From: Chersky-840 sp963848335
GTDB lineage: Bacteria; Actinomycetota; Acidimicrobiia; Acidimicrobiales; UBA8190
Reading direction: 5' to 3'
Length of the DNA stretch: 64,000 nt
Assembly (NCBI GenBank): GCA_963848335.1
Contig: CAWKDD010000003.1
Span: 620,001 to 684,000, forward strand
Positions within the stretch are counted from its first letter, which is position 1. Every line of letters begins with the position of its first letter. The notes under the pieces were generated by a model that was given only the letters and a program-made list of their open reading frames with translations, was not told the origin of the DNA and did no database searches. This document shows, in pieces, positions 45,087 to 54,380 of this stretch. The translations under genes and the position numbers were made by a program.

Positions 45087-45118
45087 CAACATCCGAGGAT
45101 CCACCAGGAGGCCATGAC

Positions 45119-45826
45119 ATGCAATCGGCGACCGACATCGAGAGCCTCGAGGGGACCGGCGAGCGGTTCTCGATCCAAGAGCTTCTCTACGTCCGGGCCC
45201 GGACCCGACGTGCTGTCCACATGATCGCCGACCGGGTGAAGGTAGGCATGAAGGAGGAGGAGGCTAAGGACATCGCCCGCACCATCCTCACCTCCCTCGG
45301 GATGCGACGGGGCTGGCACCACATCATCGTGCGTTGCGGTCCCAACACGACCAAGGACTTCATGGAGCGATCCGAGCCGGGCGTCGTGCTCCAGGAGAAC
45401 GACATCTTCTTCGTCGACATCGGGCCGATCTTCAGGGACACCGAGGGGGACGCCGGGGACACCTTCGTCTTCGGCGACGATCCCGACCACCATCGGGCCA
45501 AGCGCGACGTGCGGGCCATCTGGGACGACGTCCGGCGCGTGTGGTTCGAAGATCACGTCACCGGGCAGGACCTCTACGAATACGCTGGAAAGGCGGCGCA
45601 AGAGCTCGGGTGGAGGTTGAACCTGGACCTCTCGGGGCACCGTCTGTCGGACTACCCGCATTCCGCGCACTACGACGGCGGGTTGGCCGACGTTCCCTTC
45701 CGCCCCAATCCGAACCTGTGGGTGCTCGAGATCGCCATCGCCCACCCCCATGGCGGGTTCGGCGCCTTCTACGAGGACCTCCTCCTCGAGGACCAGTCGT
45801 TCCCCGACGCGGTGTTCGTGCCCTGA
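45119..45826 (+). CDS. M24-family metallopeptidase-like protein
   Basis: 235-residue pita-bread fold protein like aminopeptidase P or creatinase. Expected metal ligands appear as FFVDIGPIFRDTEGDAGDTF (two Asp), a His in SGHRLSDYPHSAH, Glu in WVLEIAIAHP and a final Glu in EDLLLEDQ. The His-containing motif differs from the usual HGIG pattern, so the substrate may be unusual. ATG 45119 follows aggagg at 45106-45111. It sits between the XRE-cupin regulator and the APC permease, suggesting it cleaves the imported compound. Confidence 0.82.
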   Translation: MQSATDIESLEGTGERFSIQELLYVRARTRRAVHMIADRVKVGMKEEEAKDIARTILTSLGMRRGWHHIIVRCGPNTTKDFMERSEPGVVLQENDIFFVDIGPIFRDTEGDAGDTFVFGDDPDHHRAKRDVRAIWDDVRRVWFEDHVTGQDLYEYAGKAAQELGWRLNLDLSGHRLSDYPHSAHYDGGLADVPFRPNPNLWVLEIAIAHPHGGFGAFYEDLLLEDQSFPDAVFVP

Positions 45827-46174
45827 GCGTCGGCCGGCCCCTCGAGGGCCCCAGAGAATTCTCTAAATAGCGCCCACATACTCGGGCGATTTCACTCGCC
45901 CTAGGTGCCGACTCCTGCCTCTTTTGAGGGTAAATGGAGCCCCGGTTCCGCACTCGATGGCGCACCTCAACGGGAGTCTCTCACGCCAGATTCCCTGCTG
46001 ATGCAGCGTTGTTCGCCACCTCACACCCCCGGAGCCGGGTCGGAAACACGAATGATATATGGGCTTAATAGGGCTTAACGCGGGATCTCTTGTATTCACC
46101 TGGTGCCTGCTTGATATTGGGCGATAGATGCAATCCGTCTTGGTCCATATCGAGAAGAGAGGAAGCTGAGCGCC
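45827..46174. promoter_or_regulatory. Intergenic region: terminator, palindromes and permease promoter
   Basis: About 350 bases of lower GC. agagaattctct (45853-45864) is a perfect 12-base palindrome. gggcga-tttcac-tcgccc (45884-45901) is a hairpin, probably terminating the M24 transcript. gggcttaa is repeated at a 10-base period (46061 and 46071), a likely regulator site on one helix face. A candidate promoter is TTGTAT (46090-46095), 16 bases, TGATAT (46112-46117), leaving a 55-base leader. Confidence 0.5.
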
Positions 46175-47731
46175 ATGGAGACAACCGTTTCGCGCACACC
46201 GCCGGCTGCGCCCGGCACCCATCCGGGGCTGCGGAAGAACGCACTGGGTTTTCCCACCGTCCTGGCCCAGTCCATCGCCGTGATCTCACCGACCATGACG
46301 GCGGTCCTCATCATCGCCTTGTGCTTCGGTGATGCCGGGAACGGGACCTGGCTCGCCTACGCGTTCGGCACCGTCATGTTGCTGTTCGTGGTCGGTTGTC
46401 TGAACCAGTTCGCCAAGCGCTCCGCCCTGGCGGGGTCCATGTACGGCTACACGGGCCGGGGGCTCGGGCCCACGTCGGGTGTGATCTCGGGGTGGAGCCT
46501 GATCTGGGCGTACCTCTTCATCGGCGTGGCCGGCCTGACGGGCTTCTCGATCTTCGCGGGGCAATTCCTGTCAGGCATCGGGATCCACACCGTGGTGCCC
46601 CCCGTGATCTTCTTCTTGCTCAGCGCCGCGGTGTGCTGGTTCATCGCCTACAAGGACATCCGGGTGTCGTCGCTGCTCACCCTCGTCTTCGAGTGTGTGT
46701 CGGTGGCGTGCATCCTCGGTCTCGCCTTCGTGGTCCTGTTCAAGCACGGGCTCACCATCGACACCACCATCGTGAAGGCAAAGGGCATGACGTTCCACGG
46801 TCTGAGCCTCGCCGTCGTGATCTGCATCTTCTCCCTCGTCGGCTTCGAGAGCGCCACCACGCTCGGAGGCGAGGCCAAGAACCCCTTGAAGAACGTGCCA
46901 CGAGCGGTGATCGTCAGCCTGCTCATCACCGGGGCCTTCATGGTGTTCATGAGCTACGTCGAGGTCTTCGGCACCCGGCACTACGGCACCACCCTCGACA
47001 AGATCGCACTCCCCTTGACGGTCCTGTCCAAGATCTACGGCGTGTCGTTCTTCAAGGTGCCGGTGGCGTTGGGAGCCATGGTGAGCTTCTTCTCCCTAAC
47101 GCTGTCGTGCCTCAATGCGGGAAGCCGGATCATCTACCCCATGGCCCAGCACACCATCTTCCCCAAGCACCTCGGCCGAGCCCACCGGGACAACCAGACG
47201 CCGCACGTCGCCATCACGGTCTACATCCTCGTGATGGTCGCCATCCCCGTGGTCCTCGAGATCTTCACCAACCCGTTGACGACGTTCGGGGATGCGGGAA
47301 CCCTGGCCGCGTTCGGATTCCTCACCGCCTACTTCCTCATCTCCGTCGCCGCCCCCGTCTACCTCAAGAAGCAGCGAGAGCTGCGGCCGCGACACGTCGT
47401 GGTGGCGGTGATGGCCTGCGTGTTGCTCATGGTCCCGCTCATCGGGAGCTTCTACCCGGTGCCGCCGTTCCCCGTCGACGTCTTCCCGTACATCTTCCTG
47501 GCCTACATGCTGGTCGGTTCGGGGTGGCTCTTCATGCTCAGCCGCCGCAACCGGGCCATCTTCGCCCAGATCGAGATGGACCTCGAGGCCTCGATGCTCT
47601 CCCCCGAGAAGCACACCGTCGAGGTCGAGCGGGCGCTGACCGAAGGGGGCGGGGTCGTCGAGCCGACGCCCGAGCCCGTGTCCGTCCCCGTGATGTCGGC
47701 GGAGAGACCGGTCCCCGCCCCCGCCGGATAA
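46175..47731 (+). CDS. APC-family amino acid permease
   Basis: 518-residue transporter of the amino acid-polyamine-organocation superfamily with about 12 membrane helices. Family motifs include an unwound first helix (VISPTMTAVLIIALCFGDAG), GSMYGYTGRGLGP, the helix-six region CIFSLVGFESATTLGGEAKNP and GSRIIYPMAQHTIFPKHLGR. The last 60 residues are a hydrophilic tail rich in Glu, Pro and Val. ATG 46175 follows agaggaag. It is downstream of the XRE-cupin regulator and M24 peptidase and is probably part of the same regulon. The substrate could be an amino acid, amine or dipeptide analogue. Confidence 0.9.
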   Translation: METTVSRTPPAAPGTHPGLRKNALGFPTVLAQSIAVISPTMTAVLIIALCFGDAGNGTWLAYAFGTVMLLFVVGCLNQFAKRSALAGSMYGYTGRGLGPTSGVISGWSLIWAYLFIGVAGLTGFSIFAGQFLSGIGIHTVVPPVIFFLLSAAVCWFIAYKDIRVSSLLTLVFECVSVACILGLAFVVLFKHGLTIDTTIVKAKGMTFHGLSLAVVICIFSLVGFESATTLGGEAKNPLKNVPRAVIVSLLITGAFMVFMSYVEVFGTRHYGTTLDKIALPLTVLSKIYGVSFFKVPVALGAMVSFFSLTLSCLNAGSRIIYPMAQHTIFPKHLGRAHRDNQTPHVAITVYILVMVAIPVVLEIFTNPLTTFGDAGTLAAFGFLTAYFLISVAAPVYLKKQRELRPRHVVVAVMACVLLMVPLIGSFYPVPPFPVDVFPYIFLAYMLVGSGWLFMLSRRNRAIFAQIEMDLEASMLSPEKHTVEVERALTEGGGVVEPTPEPVSVPVMSAERPVPAPAG

Positions 47732-47841
47732 GGGCGTCAGCCGTCGAAAGGCTCACAGGGCCGCTCGTCACGATCGGGTGGCGGGCGGCCCCGGGCCGTC
47801 CAGGACACAACGGTCTCTCGGCAAACCCCCAGCGCTCTCCA

Positions 47842-48426
47842 TCACCGGGCCGCCATGTCCCAGGTCGGGTGACGGGCCGATTCTCGGAGCGCCGCGGCCG
47901 CGACGGTGACGCAGTCCTGGCAGATCGCCGCCGCTCCGACTCCTACGTAACGCGAGCCGTTCCGGAGGTCTCTCCCGCAGAACGAACAGGCACCGCGCCA
48001 CCCCTTCTGTACACCGCTCCCCCCGGAGTCCCAGAGACCCATGCGCCGTCATGGACGAGGCTGAGAAGCATGTGCTCCGGGCCGATGTAGCTGTGGCCGA
48101 GCGCGTTCGCCGACCGTAGGGAGGACTCGAGGACGGTCTTGGCCCTCGAGCTGAACACGGGGTACTCCTTCGCGCCCGTTTCCCGACGACCGACCAACCG
48201 TCTCCTCGACCTTCTGGCGGGCCCGCTCGAGAGTCACCCCGAGCTCGGCGAGGACGGCGGCGGCGAGGTTCCCGTCGTCGTGGATGATCCCGAGCAGGAT
48301 GTGCTCGGGTCCGACATAGCTGTGCGCCGGCAGGCGCGCCTCGACCTGGGCCAGGACCAGCACGTGCCTCCCCTGGTCCGAGAAGGGCTCGAACACGAAG
48401 ACCCGTTCGTGCGGCCTGTCGGTCAT
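47842..48426 (-). pseudogene. Clp_N / ClpX-type zinc-finger protein, broken
   Basis: Pieces of one gene in three frames. From ATG 48426 a first Clp_N repeat (SDQGRHVLVLAQVEARLPAH, SYVGPEHILLGIIHDDGNLA) is followed, after a break near 48180, by a second (FSSRAKTVLESSLRSANALG, SYIGPEHMLLSLVHDG) that stops short. After another break a ClpX-like C4 zinc finger appears (CSFCGRDL, then ICQDCV). The second Clp_N repeat lacks its last helices, so an internal deletion as well as frame breaks is likely. The original product would be a small adaptor-like Clp N-domain protein, not an ATPase. It may be a decayed gene. Confidence 0.7.
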
Positions 48427-48567
48427 CGATCAGCCTTCCTTCCCGTCGTACTCGGACACGACCACCATGGGCAGGTCCTCCGACCCAACAGAGTCCAAAG
48501 TCACCCGGGGTCAGAAGTTCATCTTCCGATCACCATGCGTTCACGGGTTGGACAAGAGCCGGGACGT

Positions 48568-50904
48568 TCAGCCCGGGATCCTGACGACCGCAGGCTTCTC
48601 ACCCGACTCCCTCAGGAGTCGGTCCATGGCCTCCACCTCGAGTGGCCCGGCAAAGAGGAATCCCTGGGCGGTGTCGACCTTCTCGGCACGGAGGAGACTC
48701 TGTTGCTCGTCGTTGTCGACACCCTCGGCGATGATCTCGAGCCCGAGCACCTTGCCCAGCTGCACCAACGTGTGGACGATGGCGGCGGAATCCGGCGACT
48801 GAGCGAGTCCCGCCACGAACGACTGGTCGATCTTCAAGACGTCGATCGGGAATTGGCGCAGGTAGGCGAGCGACGAGTAGCCGGTGCCAAAATCGTCGAT
48901 GGCGAGGCGCACCCCGATCGCCTTCAGCGATTCGAGGCGGGCGAGGGTGGGTTGGACATCGTGCATCAACGTGGTCTCGGTGAGCTCCAGGGTCAACAGG
49001 GCGGGCGCGAAGCCGGATTCCGTGAGTGCGTGGCGCACTTCCTCAACGATTCCATCCTGTCCCAGCTGTGCGGCCGCCAGATTGACCGCCACCGTCAGCG
49101 GGTGACCCCGCATGTGCCATTCCGCCCCCTGGCGACAGGCGACCTCGAGGACCCACTTGCCGACCGGGACGATGAGCCCGTTCGACTCGAGGTGCGGGAT
49201 GAAGGCGTCGGGCTGAAGGACGCCTCGTTTCGGATGGCGCCACCGCAAGAGTGCCTCGACACCGGTGACGGTTCCGGTAGAGAGGTCGACGGTGGGCTGG
49301 TAAAGCAGGAAGAACTCCTCGGCCTGGAGGGCTCGGCGCAGATCCAGATCGAGGGTCCGGTGATCGTCCACGGCTTCACGCATCGAGGGGGTGAACAGCA
49401 CTGCCCGGCGCTTCCCTGTGGCCTTGGCCCGGTAGAGGGCGATGTCGGCATCGCGCAGCAGCTCTTCGGGCGTCTCCCGGTCGCCCTCGGCGATGCCGAT
49501 ACTGGCCGTCACGACCAACGGAGTCGTACCGGGGAGCTCGAACGGGCTCTCGAGCACCCGCAGGATCCGATCCGCCACGGCGATCACCCCGGCGGCCAGA
49601 GAGGCCCCCTCGAGCAGCACGACGAATTCGTCGCCACCGAGGCGTCCGACCGTGTCCACCTGACGAAGAGCGGTGGCCAGCCTGGTTCCCACGCCCAGAA
49701 GCAGCTGATCGCCGGCATCATGGCCCAGGGTGTCGTTGATGTCCTTGAAGTCGTCGAGGTCGAGGAACAACAGGGCCACAGGGACGTGCTCCCGGCGCGA
49801 GCGGGCCAGCATCTGACCGGCCCGATCGAGGATGAGGGCCCGATTGGAGAGCCCGGTGAGCGAATCATGGAAGGCCTGGTGGCGGAGCTCCCCGGTACGT
49901 TCGTGCACCAGGAGCAGGGCTCTCGCCCTGCCGGTGCCGATCACGTAGATGAACAGCGCCAACAGAACGGTGAAGGCGAAGCCGCCCAGCAGGACACCGA
50001 GGGCACCGGGGTCGGTGAGCACCCCTTGTGTCGTCGTCGGCGCGAAGGTCTCGACGACCCAGCCGTTGTGGAGGTCGATCGTCCTGGACTCCTCGCCACC
50101 GCGCACCGGGCCGGCTGCGAAGGAGACGGCGTTCTCCCCTCCCTTGTAGCGGAAGACCACCCGGTCTTTGGGATAGCCCTCCAGGGCGCCGTCCAGGACG
50201 ACCCTCGGGACGATTTCGGTCCCGACCCAACCGATGAAGGCGTCGTGACGGGACTGGAGGGTCGCCGGCAGAGAGCTCCCCCGGTAGACGGGCGTCCCCA
50301 GGATGAGACCGGCACTCTTCCCCTGCCCGTAGGGCAGGTACGCTCCTTGCCCCGTGTCCCGGGCCTTCATGATCAAGGGGCCGAGGCTGGTGTCGCAGAC
50401 GTCGAGTCCACCTCCGGCGAAGGACTGCCCCACGCGAGACTGCAACAGGGTCGTGAAGCAGTAGTACGGGCGCGAGCCCGGAGGGCTCAGTTGAAAGGTG
50501 CCGGTCTCGGCTGCCTCCTTGGCCGCGAACGCACCCAGCTCTGACTCGGGAACCAGTACCAGTTCGGCGATGCCCTGAAGCTCGGGGTACCGTTCGAAGG
50601 CGTGAATCGAGGTCATGGCCTGTTTGAACTGCGCCTGGGTGGCGTCCGGATTCCCGGCGATGAACGCGGCGGCGGTGACGACCAGGTCCTGCTCGCGCTG
50701 GATGGCCAACCCCAGCCTCGATGCGATCGCCGTCGATGTCGCCACCGAAGCCAATCGCTGCTTCTGCCCGTCGTTTCGGGACACGGCACGGGCACCGAGG
50801 ACCGAGCAGATGACACCGAGGAGCACCAACAGCAACCCCGCCGTCGCCCAATCGCGACGCCGTGCGCTTATCGATCCGAGCCCGTGGTCATGTGTGCCTG
50901 CCAT
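48568..50904 (-). CDS. CHASE-GGDEF-EAL cyclic-di-GMP signalling protein
   Basis: 778-residue membrane protein. A first membrane helix (WATAGLLLVLLGVICSVLGA) leads to an extracytoplasmic CHASE sensor (about residues 45-285), then a second helix (TVLLALFIYVIGTG). The GGDEF domain keeps RLGGDEFVVLL with the DSLTGLSNRA start, so synthase activity is plausible. The EAL domain keeps EALLRW and DDFGTGYSSLAYL, so phosphodiesterase activity is plausible as well. Such proteins make and degrade c-di-GMP in response to an external ligand. ATG 50904 is preferred to 50946 by similarity of the helix start, but neither has a clear site. Confidence 0.93.
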   Translation of the reverse strand: MAGTHDHGLGSISARRRDWATAGLLLVLLGVICSVLGARAVSRNDGQKQRLASVATSTAIASRLGLAIQREQDLVVTAAAFIAGNPDATQAQFKQAMTSIHAFERYPELQGIAELVLVPESELGAFAAKEAAETGTFQLSPPGSRPYYCFTTLLQSRVGQSFAGGGLDVCDTSLGPLIMKARDTGQGAYLPYGQGKSAGLILGTPVYRGSSLPATLQSRHDAFIGWVGTEIVPRVVLDGALEGYPKDRVVFRYKGGENAVSFAAGPVRGGEESRTIDLHNGWVVETFAPTTTQGVLTDPGALGVLLGGFAFTVLLALFIYVIGTGRARALLLVHERTGELRHQAFHDSLTGLSNRALILDRAGQMLARSRREHVPVALLFLDLDDFKDINDTLGHDAGDQLLLGVGTRLATALRQVDTVGRLGGDEFVVLLEGASLAAGVIAVADRILRVLESPFELPGTTPLVVTASIGIAEGDRETPEELLRDADIALYRAKATGKRRAVLFTPSMREAVDDHRTLDLDLRRALQAEEFFLLYQPTVDLSTGTVTGVEALLRWRHPKRGVLQPDAFIPHLESNGLIVPVGKWVLEVACRQGAEWHMRGHPLTVAVNLAAAQLGQDGIVEEVRHALTESGFAPALLTLELTETTLMHDVQPTLARLESLKAIGVRLAIDDFGTGYSSLAYLRQFPIDVLKIDQSFVAGLAQSPDSAAIVHTLVQLGKVLGLEIIAEGVDNDEQQSLLRAEKVDTAQGFLFAGPLEVEAMDRLLRESGEKPAVVRIPG

Positions 50905-51283
50905 CGCGCACTGGGCTCTATCCGGTGGGCCGACTCGCCGCGCCATCGGGCCCGGATCCGGACCTGCCCCACAGCACGAAGGCCCGCATCAGCTGCGGTT
51001 TCCGGCCCGAGGATCGGTCCAGATCCCGAGGATCGAATGGGCCGACACCGGCGCTACGGGCACCGGTTCAACATCGGAATCAGCCTTCGTCGGCAGTAGG
51101 GTCTTAGGACTCTTCCACCGACCTCCGTTCGGCTTGCGAAGTCGACCTTCGTCCCCCTCCGGACCACACCGGCTGAACCCTTATGGCGGTTACCCATCGT
51201 CGGACTGGATCAGCAGAAGGGCCCTTCGACCCTGCCCCGGCGGGTCGGGTGGTGCCAGGCTCGAGCGGGGAGAATGGAGGGCG
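50905..51283. other. Intergenic region between divergent genes
   Basis: About 380 bases, no gene or notable repeat seen. The ABC ATPase ribosome site ggagg is at 51276-51280. Confidence 0.4.
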
Positions 51284-52237
51284 ATGACCTTGGAACCCAT
51301 GGCCGTGGAGGTGCGCGGCCTCGTCAAGTCCTACGGAGACGTTCCCGCCGTGGCAGGGATCGACCTGGATATCAGGCGGGGGGAGATCTTCGCCCTTCTC
51401 GGCCCCAACGGAGCAGGGAAGACCACCACCGTCGAGATTTTGGAGGGCTACCGGGCCCGCGACGGTGGTGAGGTGAAGGTCCTCGGCCTCGATCCTCATT
51501 CTGAGCGCGTCCTTCTGAAGAGCCGAATCGGGATCGTCCTGCAGTCCACAGGCGTCGAGCCGTATCTCACCGTTCACGAAACCGTCACGATGTACGCCGA
51601 CCTGTACCCTCACCCCAGGTCGGTGGACGAGGTCATCGACCTGGTCGGGCTCACGACCAAGCGCAAGGAGCGGGTCGTCCGGCTGTCGGGGGGTCAGCAG
51701 CGCAGGCTGGAGATGGCGATCGCCCTGGCCGGCGACCCCGAGCTCCTCTTTCTCGACGAACCGACCACCGGTTTCGACCCCTCGGCTCGACGCGAGGCGT
51801 GGGACACGGTGAAGAGCCTGGCGTCGCTGGGCAAGACCGTCGTCCTCACGACCCATTTCATGGACGAGGCCCAGTACCTGGCCGACCGGGTCGTGGTGAT
51901 CGCCCGGGGCCGGGTCGTGGCCGAAGGCACTCCCTCGACCCTCGGATCCCGTGACCATGCCAGAGCCCGAGTCCGCTACCGAATACCGACCGGCGTGGCG
52001 CCCCCGGCCGGGATCGGTGGCACGCCGGGGCCCGACGGGTTCGTCGAGGTCGCTGTCGACGACGCCGTGGGTGACGTGCACACCCTGTTGCACTGGGCCA
52101 TCGACCAGGGTGTCGAGCTCGAGGGTCTCGAGATCACGAGGCCGTCGCTCGAAGACGTGTACCTCTCGCTGACGGATTCGACGTCGGGCGATGGTGCCGC
52201 CGCGGCCTCCCGCTCCTCATCACGGGAGCCTTCATGA
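51284..52237 (+). CDS. ABC-2 exporter ATP-binding protein
   Basis: 317-residue ATPase. Walker A GPNGAGKTTT, Q-loop VLQSTG, signature RLSGGQQRRLEMA, Walker B LLFLDEPTTGFDP and the switch VLTTHFMDEA are all intact. A C-terminal domain of about 95 residues ends in a Ser/Ala tail. ATG 51284 has ggagg three bases upstream plus spacing. It overlaps the permease gene by four bases (ATGA). Unlike the exporter at 4.9-7.6 kb, this one has a single permease and no frame breaks. The substrate is unknown. Confidence 0.93.
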   Translation: MTLEPMAVEVRGLVKSYGDVPAVAGIDLDIRRGEIFALLGPNGAGKTTTVEILEGYRARDGGEVKVLGLDPHSERVLLKSRIGIVLQSTGVEPYLTVHETVTMYADLYPHPRSVDEVIDLVGLTTKRKERVVRLSGGQQRRLEMAIALAGDPELLFLDEPTTGFDPSARREAWDTVKSLASLGKTVVLTTHFMDEAQYLADRVVVIARGRVVAEGTPSTLGSRDHARARVRYRIPTGVAPPAGIGGTPGPDGFVEVAVDDAVGDVHTLLHWAIDQGVELEGLEITRPSLEDVYLSLTDSTSGDGAAAASRSSSREPS

Positions 52238-53004
52238 GCGCAGTGGCTCTCACCTTCTCCCAGATCCGCTATGTGAACAAGGCGTTCTGGAGGAACCCCT
52301 CGCGGGCCTTCTTCACGTTCGCCTTCCCCCTCATGTTCCTCGTGATCTTCACCTCCCTACTGGGCAACGGCACGGTGCACATCGGGGCCTTGCGGGTGAA
52401 GGAATCGACGTACTACGTGGCCGCCATGGCATCGTTCGCGGTGATCACGGCGTGTTACACCAACATCGCCATCGCCATCAGCTTTCAGCGCGACAGCGGG
52501 GTACTGAAGCGCATCGACGGGTCGCCACTTCCCAAGGCATCGTTCATGGGATCCCGGATCCTCCATGCGCTGGTCATCGCCGTCCTCCTGGTGGTCGTCA
52601 CCGCCGCCTTCGGCCGGGCCTTCTACCACGCCGACATCCCCAGCGGGATGGCGCTCTTGCGCTTCCTGGTGATGCTCGTGGTCGGATCGGCCACGTTCTG
52701 TGCGCTCGGGTTGGCGATAACGGCATTTATCCCGAACGCCGATGCTTCTGCCGCCATCGTCAACGCCAGCATCCTCCCCCTGCTGTTCCTCTCGGGGATC
52801 TTCATCCCGTTCGGCAATGCCACACCATCGTGGATCCTCTGGGTGGCACGGATCTTCCCGGTGAGGCATTTCGCCAGCGGGATGATGGCGGGATTCGTGG
52901 GCAGTCCCTTCGACTGGACCGACGTGCTCGTCGTGGCCGCATGGGGTCTGGCGGGCCTGCTCTTCGCGATCCGATTCTTCAGCTGGGAACCCCGCACCGG
53001 ATAG
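52234..53004 (+). CDS. ABC-2 type permease
   Basis: 256-residue membrane subunit with six helices. RNPSRAFFTFAFPLMFLVIF at the first helix, FQRDSGVLKRIDGSPLPKASF (the coupling loop), and LLFLSGIFIPFGNATP with WVARIFPVRHFASGM are typical of ABC-2 permeases. It is coupled to the ATPase and would dimerise to form the exporter. Confidence 0.93.
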   Translation: MSAVALTFSQIRYVNKAFWRNPSRAFFTFAFPLMFLVIFTSLLGNGTVHIGALRVKESTYYVAAMASFAVITACYTNIAIAISFQRDSGVLKRIDGSPLPKASFMGSRILHALVIAVLLVVVTAAFGRAFYHADIPSGMALLRFLVMLVVGSATFCALGLAITAFIPNADASAAIVNASILPLLFLSGIFIPFGNATPSWILWVARIFPVRHFASGMMAGFVGSPFDWTDVLVVAAWGLAGLLFAIRFFSWEPRTG

Positions 53005-53160
53005 AGGGTTCACACTCTGGGATCCTCGGGTTCGACCTCGGAGAGACGCCCGCAGCCTTCGATGCGCCTGCCAAGTGGACGACGTTGCCGTGCTTGACCG
53101 AACATAGGATTGGTCGATGGACGAATCACAAGGGGGTCGGCGCTGTGGAGGTGCCCCGCA

Positions 53161-53631
53161 ATGAGTGACGTATCGCAAGGGCCCGGCTGGTGGCTGGCAT
53201 CGGACGGCAGGTGGTACCCACCCGAGCAGCACCCCAATTACACCCCCCCTCCGCCGTCCCCACTCGCCAATCGCCCCGTGACGGGTTTGTTCCGAAACGC
53301 CCAGCAAACCCTGAACGTCCCCGCCGGCGGGGTGGTCTTCCGGGAAGGCGACGTGGGTGACGAGATGTTCGGGATCATCGAAGGCCAGATCCAACTGCAG
53401 ACGACGGACCGCGTCATCGCCGTCCTCGGGCCCGATGACGTCTTCGGTGAAATGGCGCTCGTCGACTCCTCTCCGCGTATGGCAACGGCAGTGGCCACCG
53501 CCGACAGCGTCCTGGCGGTGCTCAACAAGCATCGGTTCCTTTTCCTGGTGCACGAAACGCCGACGTTCGCACTCTCGGTCATGTCGGCTATGGCCGATCG
53601 GTTCCGAGCCAGGTGGCAGGCAAGTAGATGA
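53161..53631 (+). CDS. DUF2510-cNMP-binding fusion protein
   Basis: 156-residue soluble protein. The N-terminus (GPGWWLASDGRWYPPEQHP) is a DUF2510-like motif, and the rest is a cyclic-nucleotide-binding domain: LNVPAGGVVFREGDVGDEMF, GIIEGQIQLQ, LGPDDVFGEMALVDSSPRMA, where FGEMAL and SPR form the phosphate cassette. No helix-turn-helix follows, so it is not a CRP regulator. It may bind cAMP or another nucleotide. It is followed at 10 bases by two DUF202 membrane proteins, which suggests a sensor for a membrane complex. Confidence 0.85.
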   Translation: MSDVSQGPGWWLASDGRWYPPEQHPNYTPPPPSPLANRPVTGLFRNAQQTLNVPAGGVVFREGDVGDEMFGIIEGQIQLQTTDRVIAVLGPDDVFGEMALVDSSPRMATAVATADSVLAVLNKHRFLFLVHETPTFALSVMSAMADRFRARWQASR

Positions 53632-53641
53632 CGCTCAAGGC

Positions 53642-53995
53642 ATGAACGACGAAGAGTCATCAGAGGAAGAGCCTGACGTCCGGTTCTCGTTCGCCAACGA
53701 GAGAACCTTTCTCGCGTGGAACCGCACAGCCCTGGCCCTCATCGCCACGGGCATCGCCGCCACGCAGCTACTCCCGAGCTTTCATGTGGCGGGGGGTCGG
53801 AGGCTCCTCGGTCTTCCTCTGGTGATCCTGGGCGCGCTCGTGGCGGGTGCCAGTCTCTGGCACTGGCGCGCCAACGAAAGAGCTATGCGAAGGTGCGAAC
53901 CCCTGCCGCGCTCTCCGATGCCCATCATCCTCACGGTGGGTGTCGTGGGTGTCGGTGTCATCGGCGCCATCCTCGCTGCATACGGACGCGGGTGA
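53642..53995 (+). CDS. DUF202 (YidH-like) membrane protein, first copy
   Basis: 117-residue membrane protein with the DUF202 signature RFSFANERTFLAWNRTALAL and three helices (about 30-45, 55-73, 92-113). The N-terminus is acidic (DEESSEEEPD). Function of DUF202 is unknown; E. coli YidH/YidG are related. It is 10 bases after the cNMP gene and seven bases before the second DUF202 gene, so all three form an operon. Confidence 0.85.
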   Translation: MNDEESSEEEPDVRFSFANERTFLAWNRTALALIATGIAATQLLPSFHVAGGRRLLGLPLVILGALVAGASLWHWRANERAMRRCEPLPRSPMPIILTVGVVGVGVIGAILAAYGRG

Positions 53996-54002
53996 GCGAC
54001 GG

Positions 54003-54332
54003 GTGCCAGGTCAGGGGGCTGCCGACCGAGGTCTGGCACGCGAGCGGACCCAACTCGCCTGGAACCGGTCGGGGCTCGCCGTTGCCGCCTGCATCGCGGT
54101 CATTCTCCGACGCCTGTGGCCCCTGCACGGAACGGACCAGATCGTGGCGCTGGCATGCATGTCCGCCGGCGCGTTGGTCTGGGCCGTCGCCCTGGCGGCG
54201 GGAAGCGCTGTTTCCCGGGGAGTGGACCGCGGGAGGGGTCGACTGAGCCAATGGCGTGCCTGTGCCATCACCGCGGGAACGATGGCCATCGCCCTCACCG
54301 CGCTCGTTCTGGCGTTCTTCCCCCCGTCGTAG
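54003..54332 (+). CDS. DUF202-like membrane protein, second copy
   Basis: 109-residue protein. ADRGLARERTQLAWNRSGLA is a second DUF202 signature, followed by three helices. GTG 54003 starts seven bases after the first copy ends. The two copies could form a heteromeric channel or scaffold. The stop falls inside a 21-base tandem repeat, so the C-terminus may be variable in length among strains. Confidence 0.8.
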   Translation: MPGQGAADRGLARERTQLAWNRSGLAVAACIAVILRRLWPLHGTDQIVALACMSAGALVWAVALAAGSAVSRGVDRGRGRLSQWRACAITAGTMAIALTALVLAFFPPS

Positions 54333-54380
54333 ACGGGTTTCCCCCCGTCATCGACCAGCTTCCCCCCGTCGTCGACGAGC
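54318..54380 (+). repeat. Three 21-bp tandem repeats
   Basis: Units at 54318, 54339 and 54360, consensus ttccccccgtcrtcgacsrg plus one base. They straddle the stop of the second DUF202 gene; in a neighbouring frame they encode (F/L)PPV(V/I)D heptads. Confidence 0.7.

Noticed and set aside
48139..50544. Open frame of about 800 codons on the plus strand
   Set aside because: Antisense to the GGDEF-EAL gene with intact catalytic motifs.
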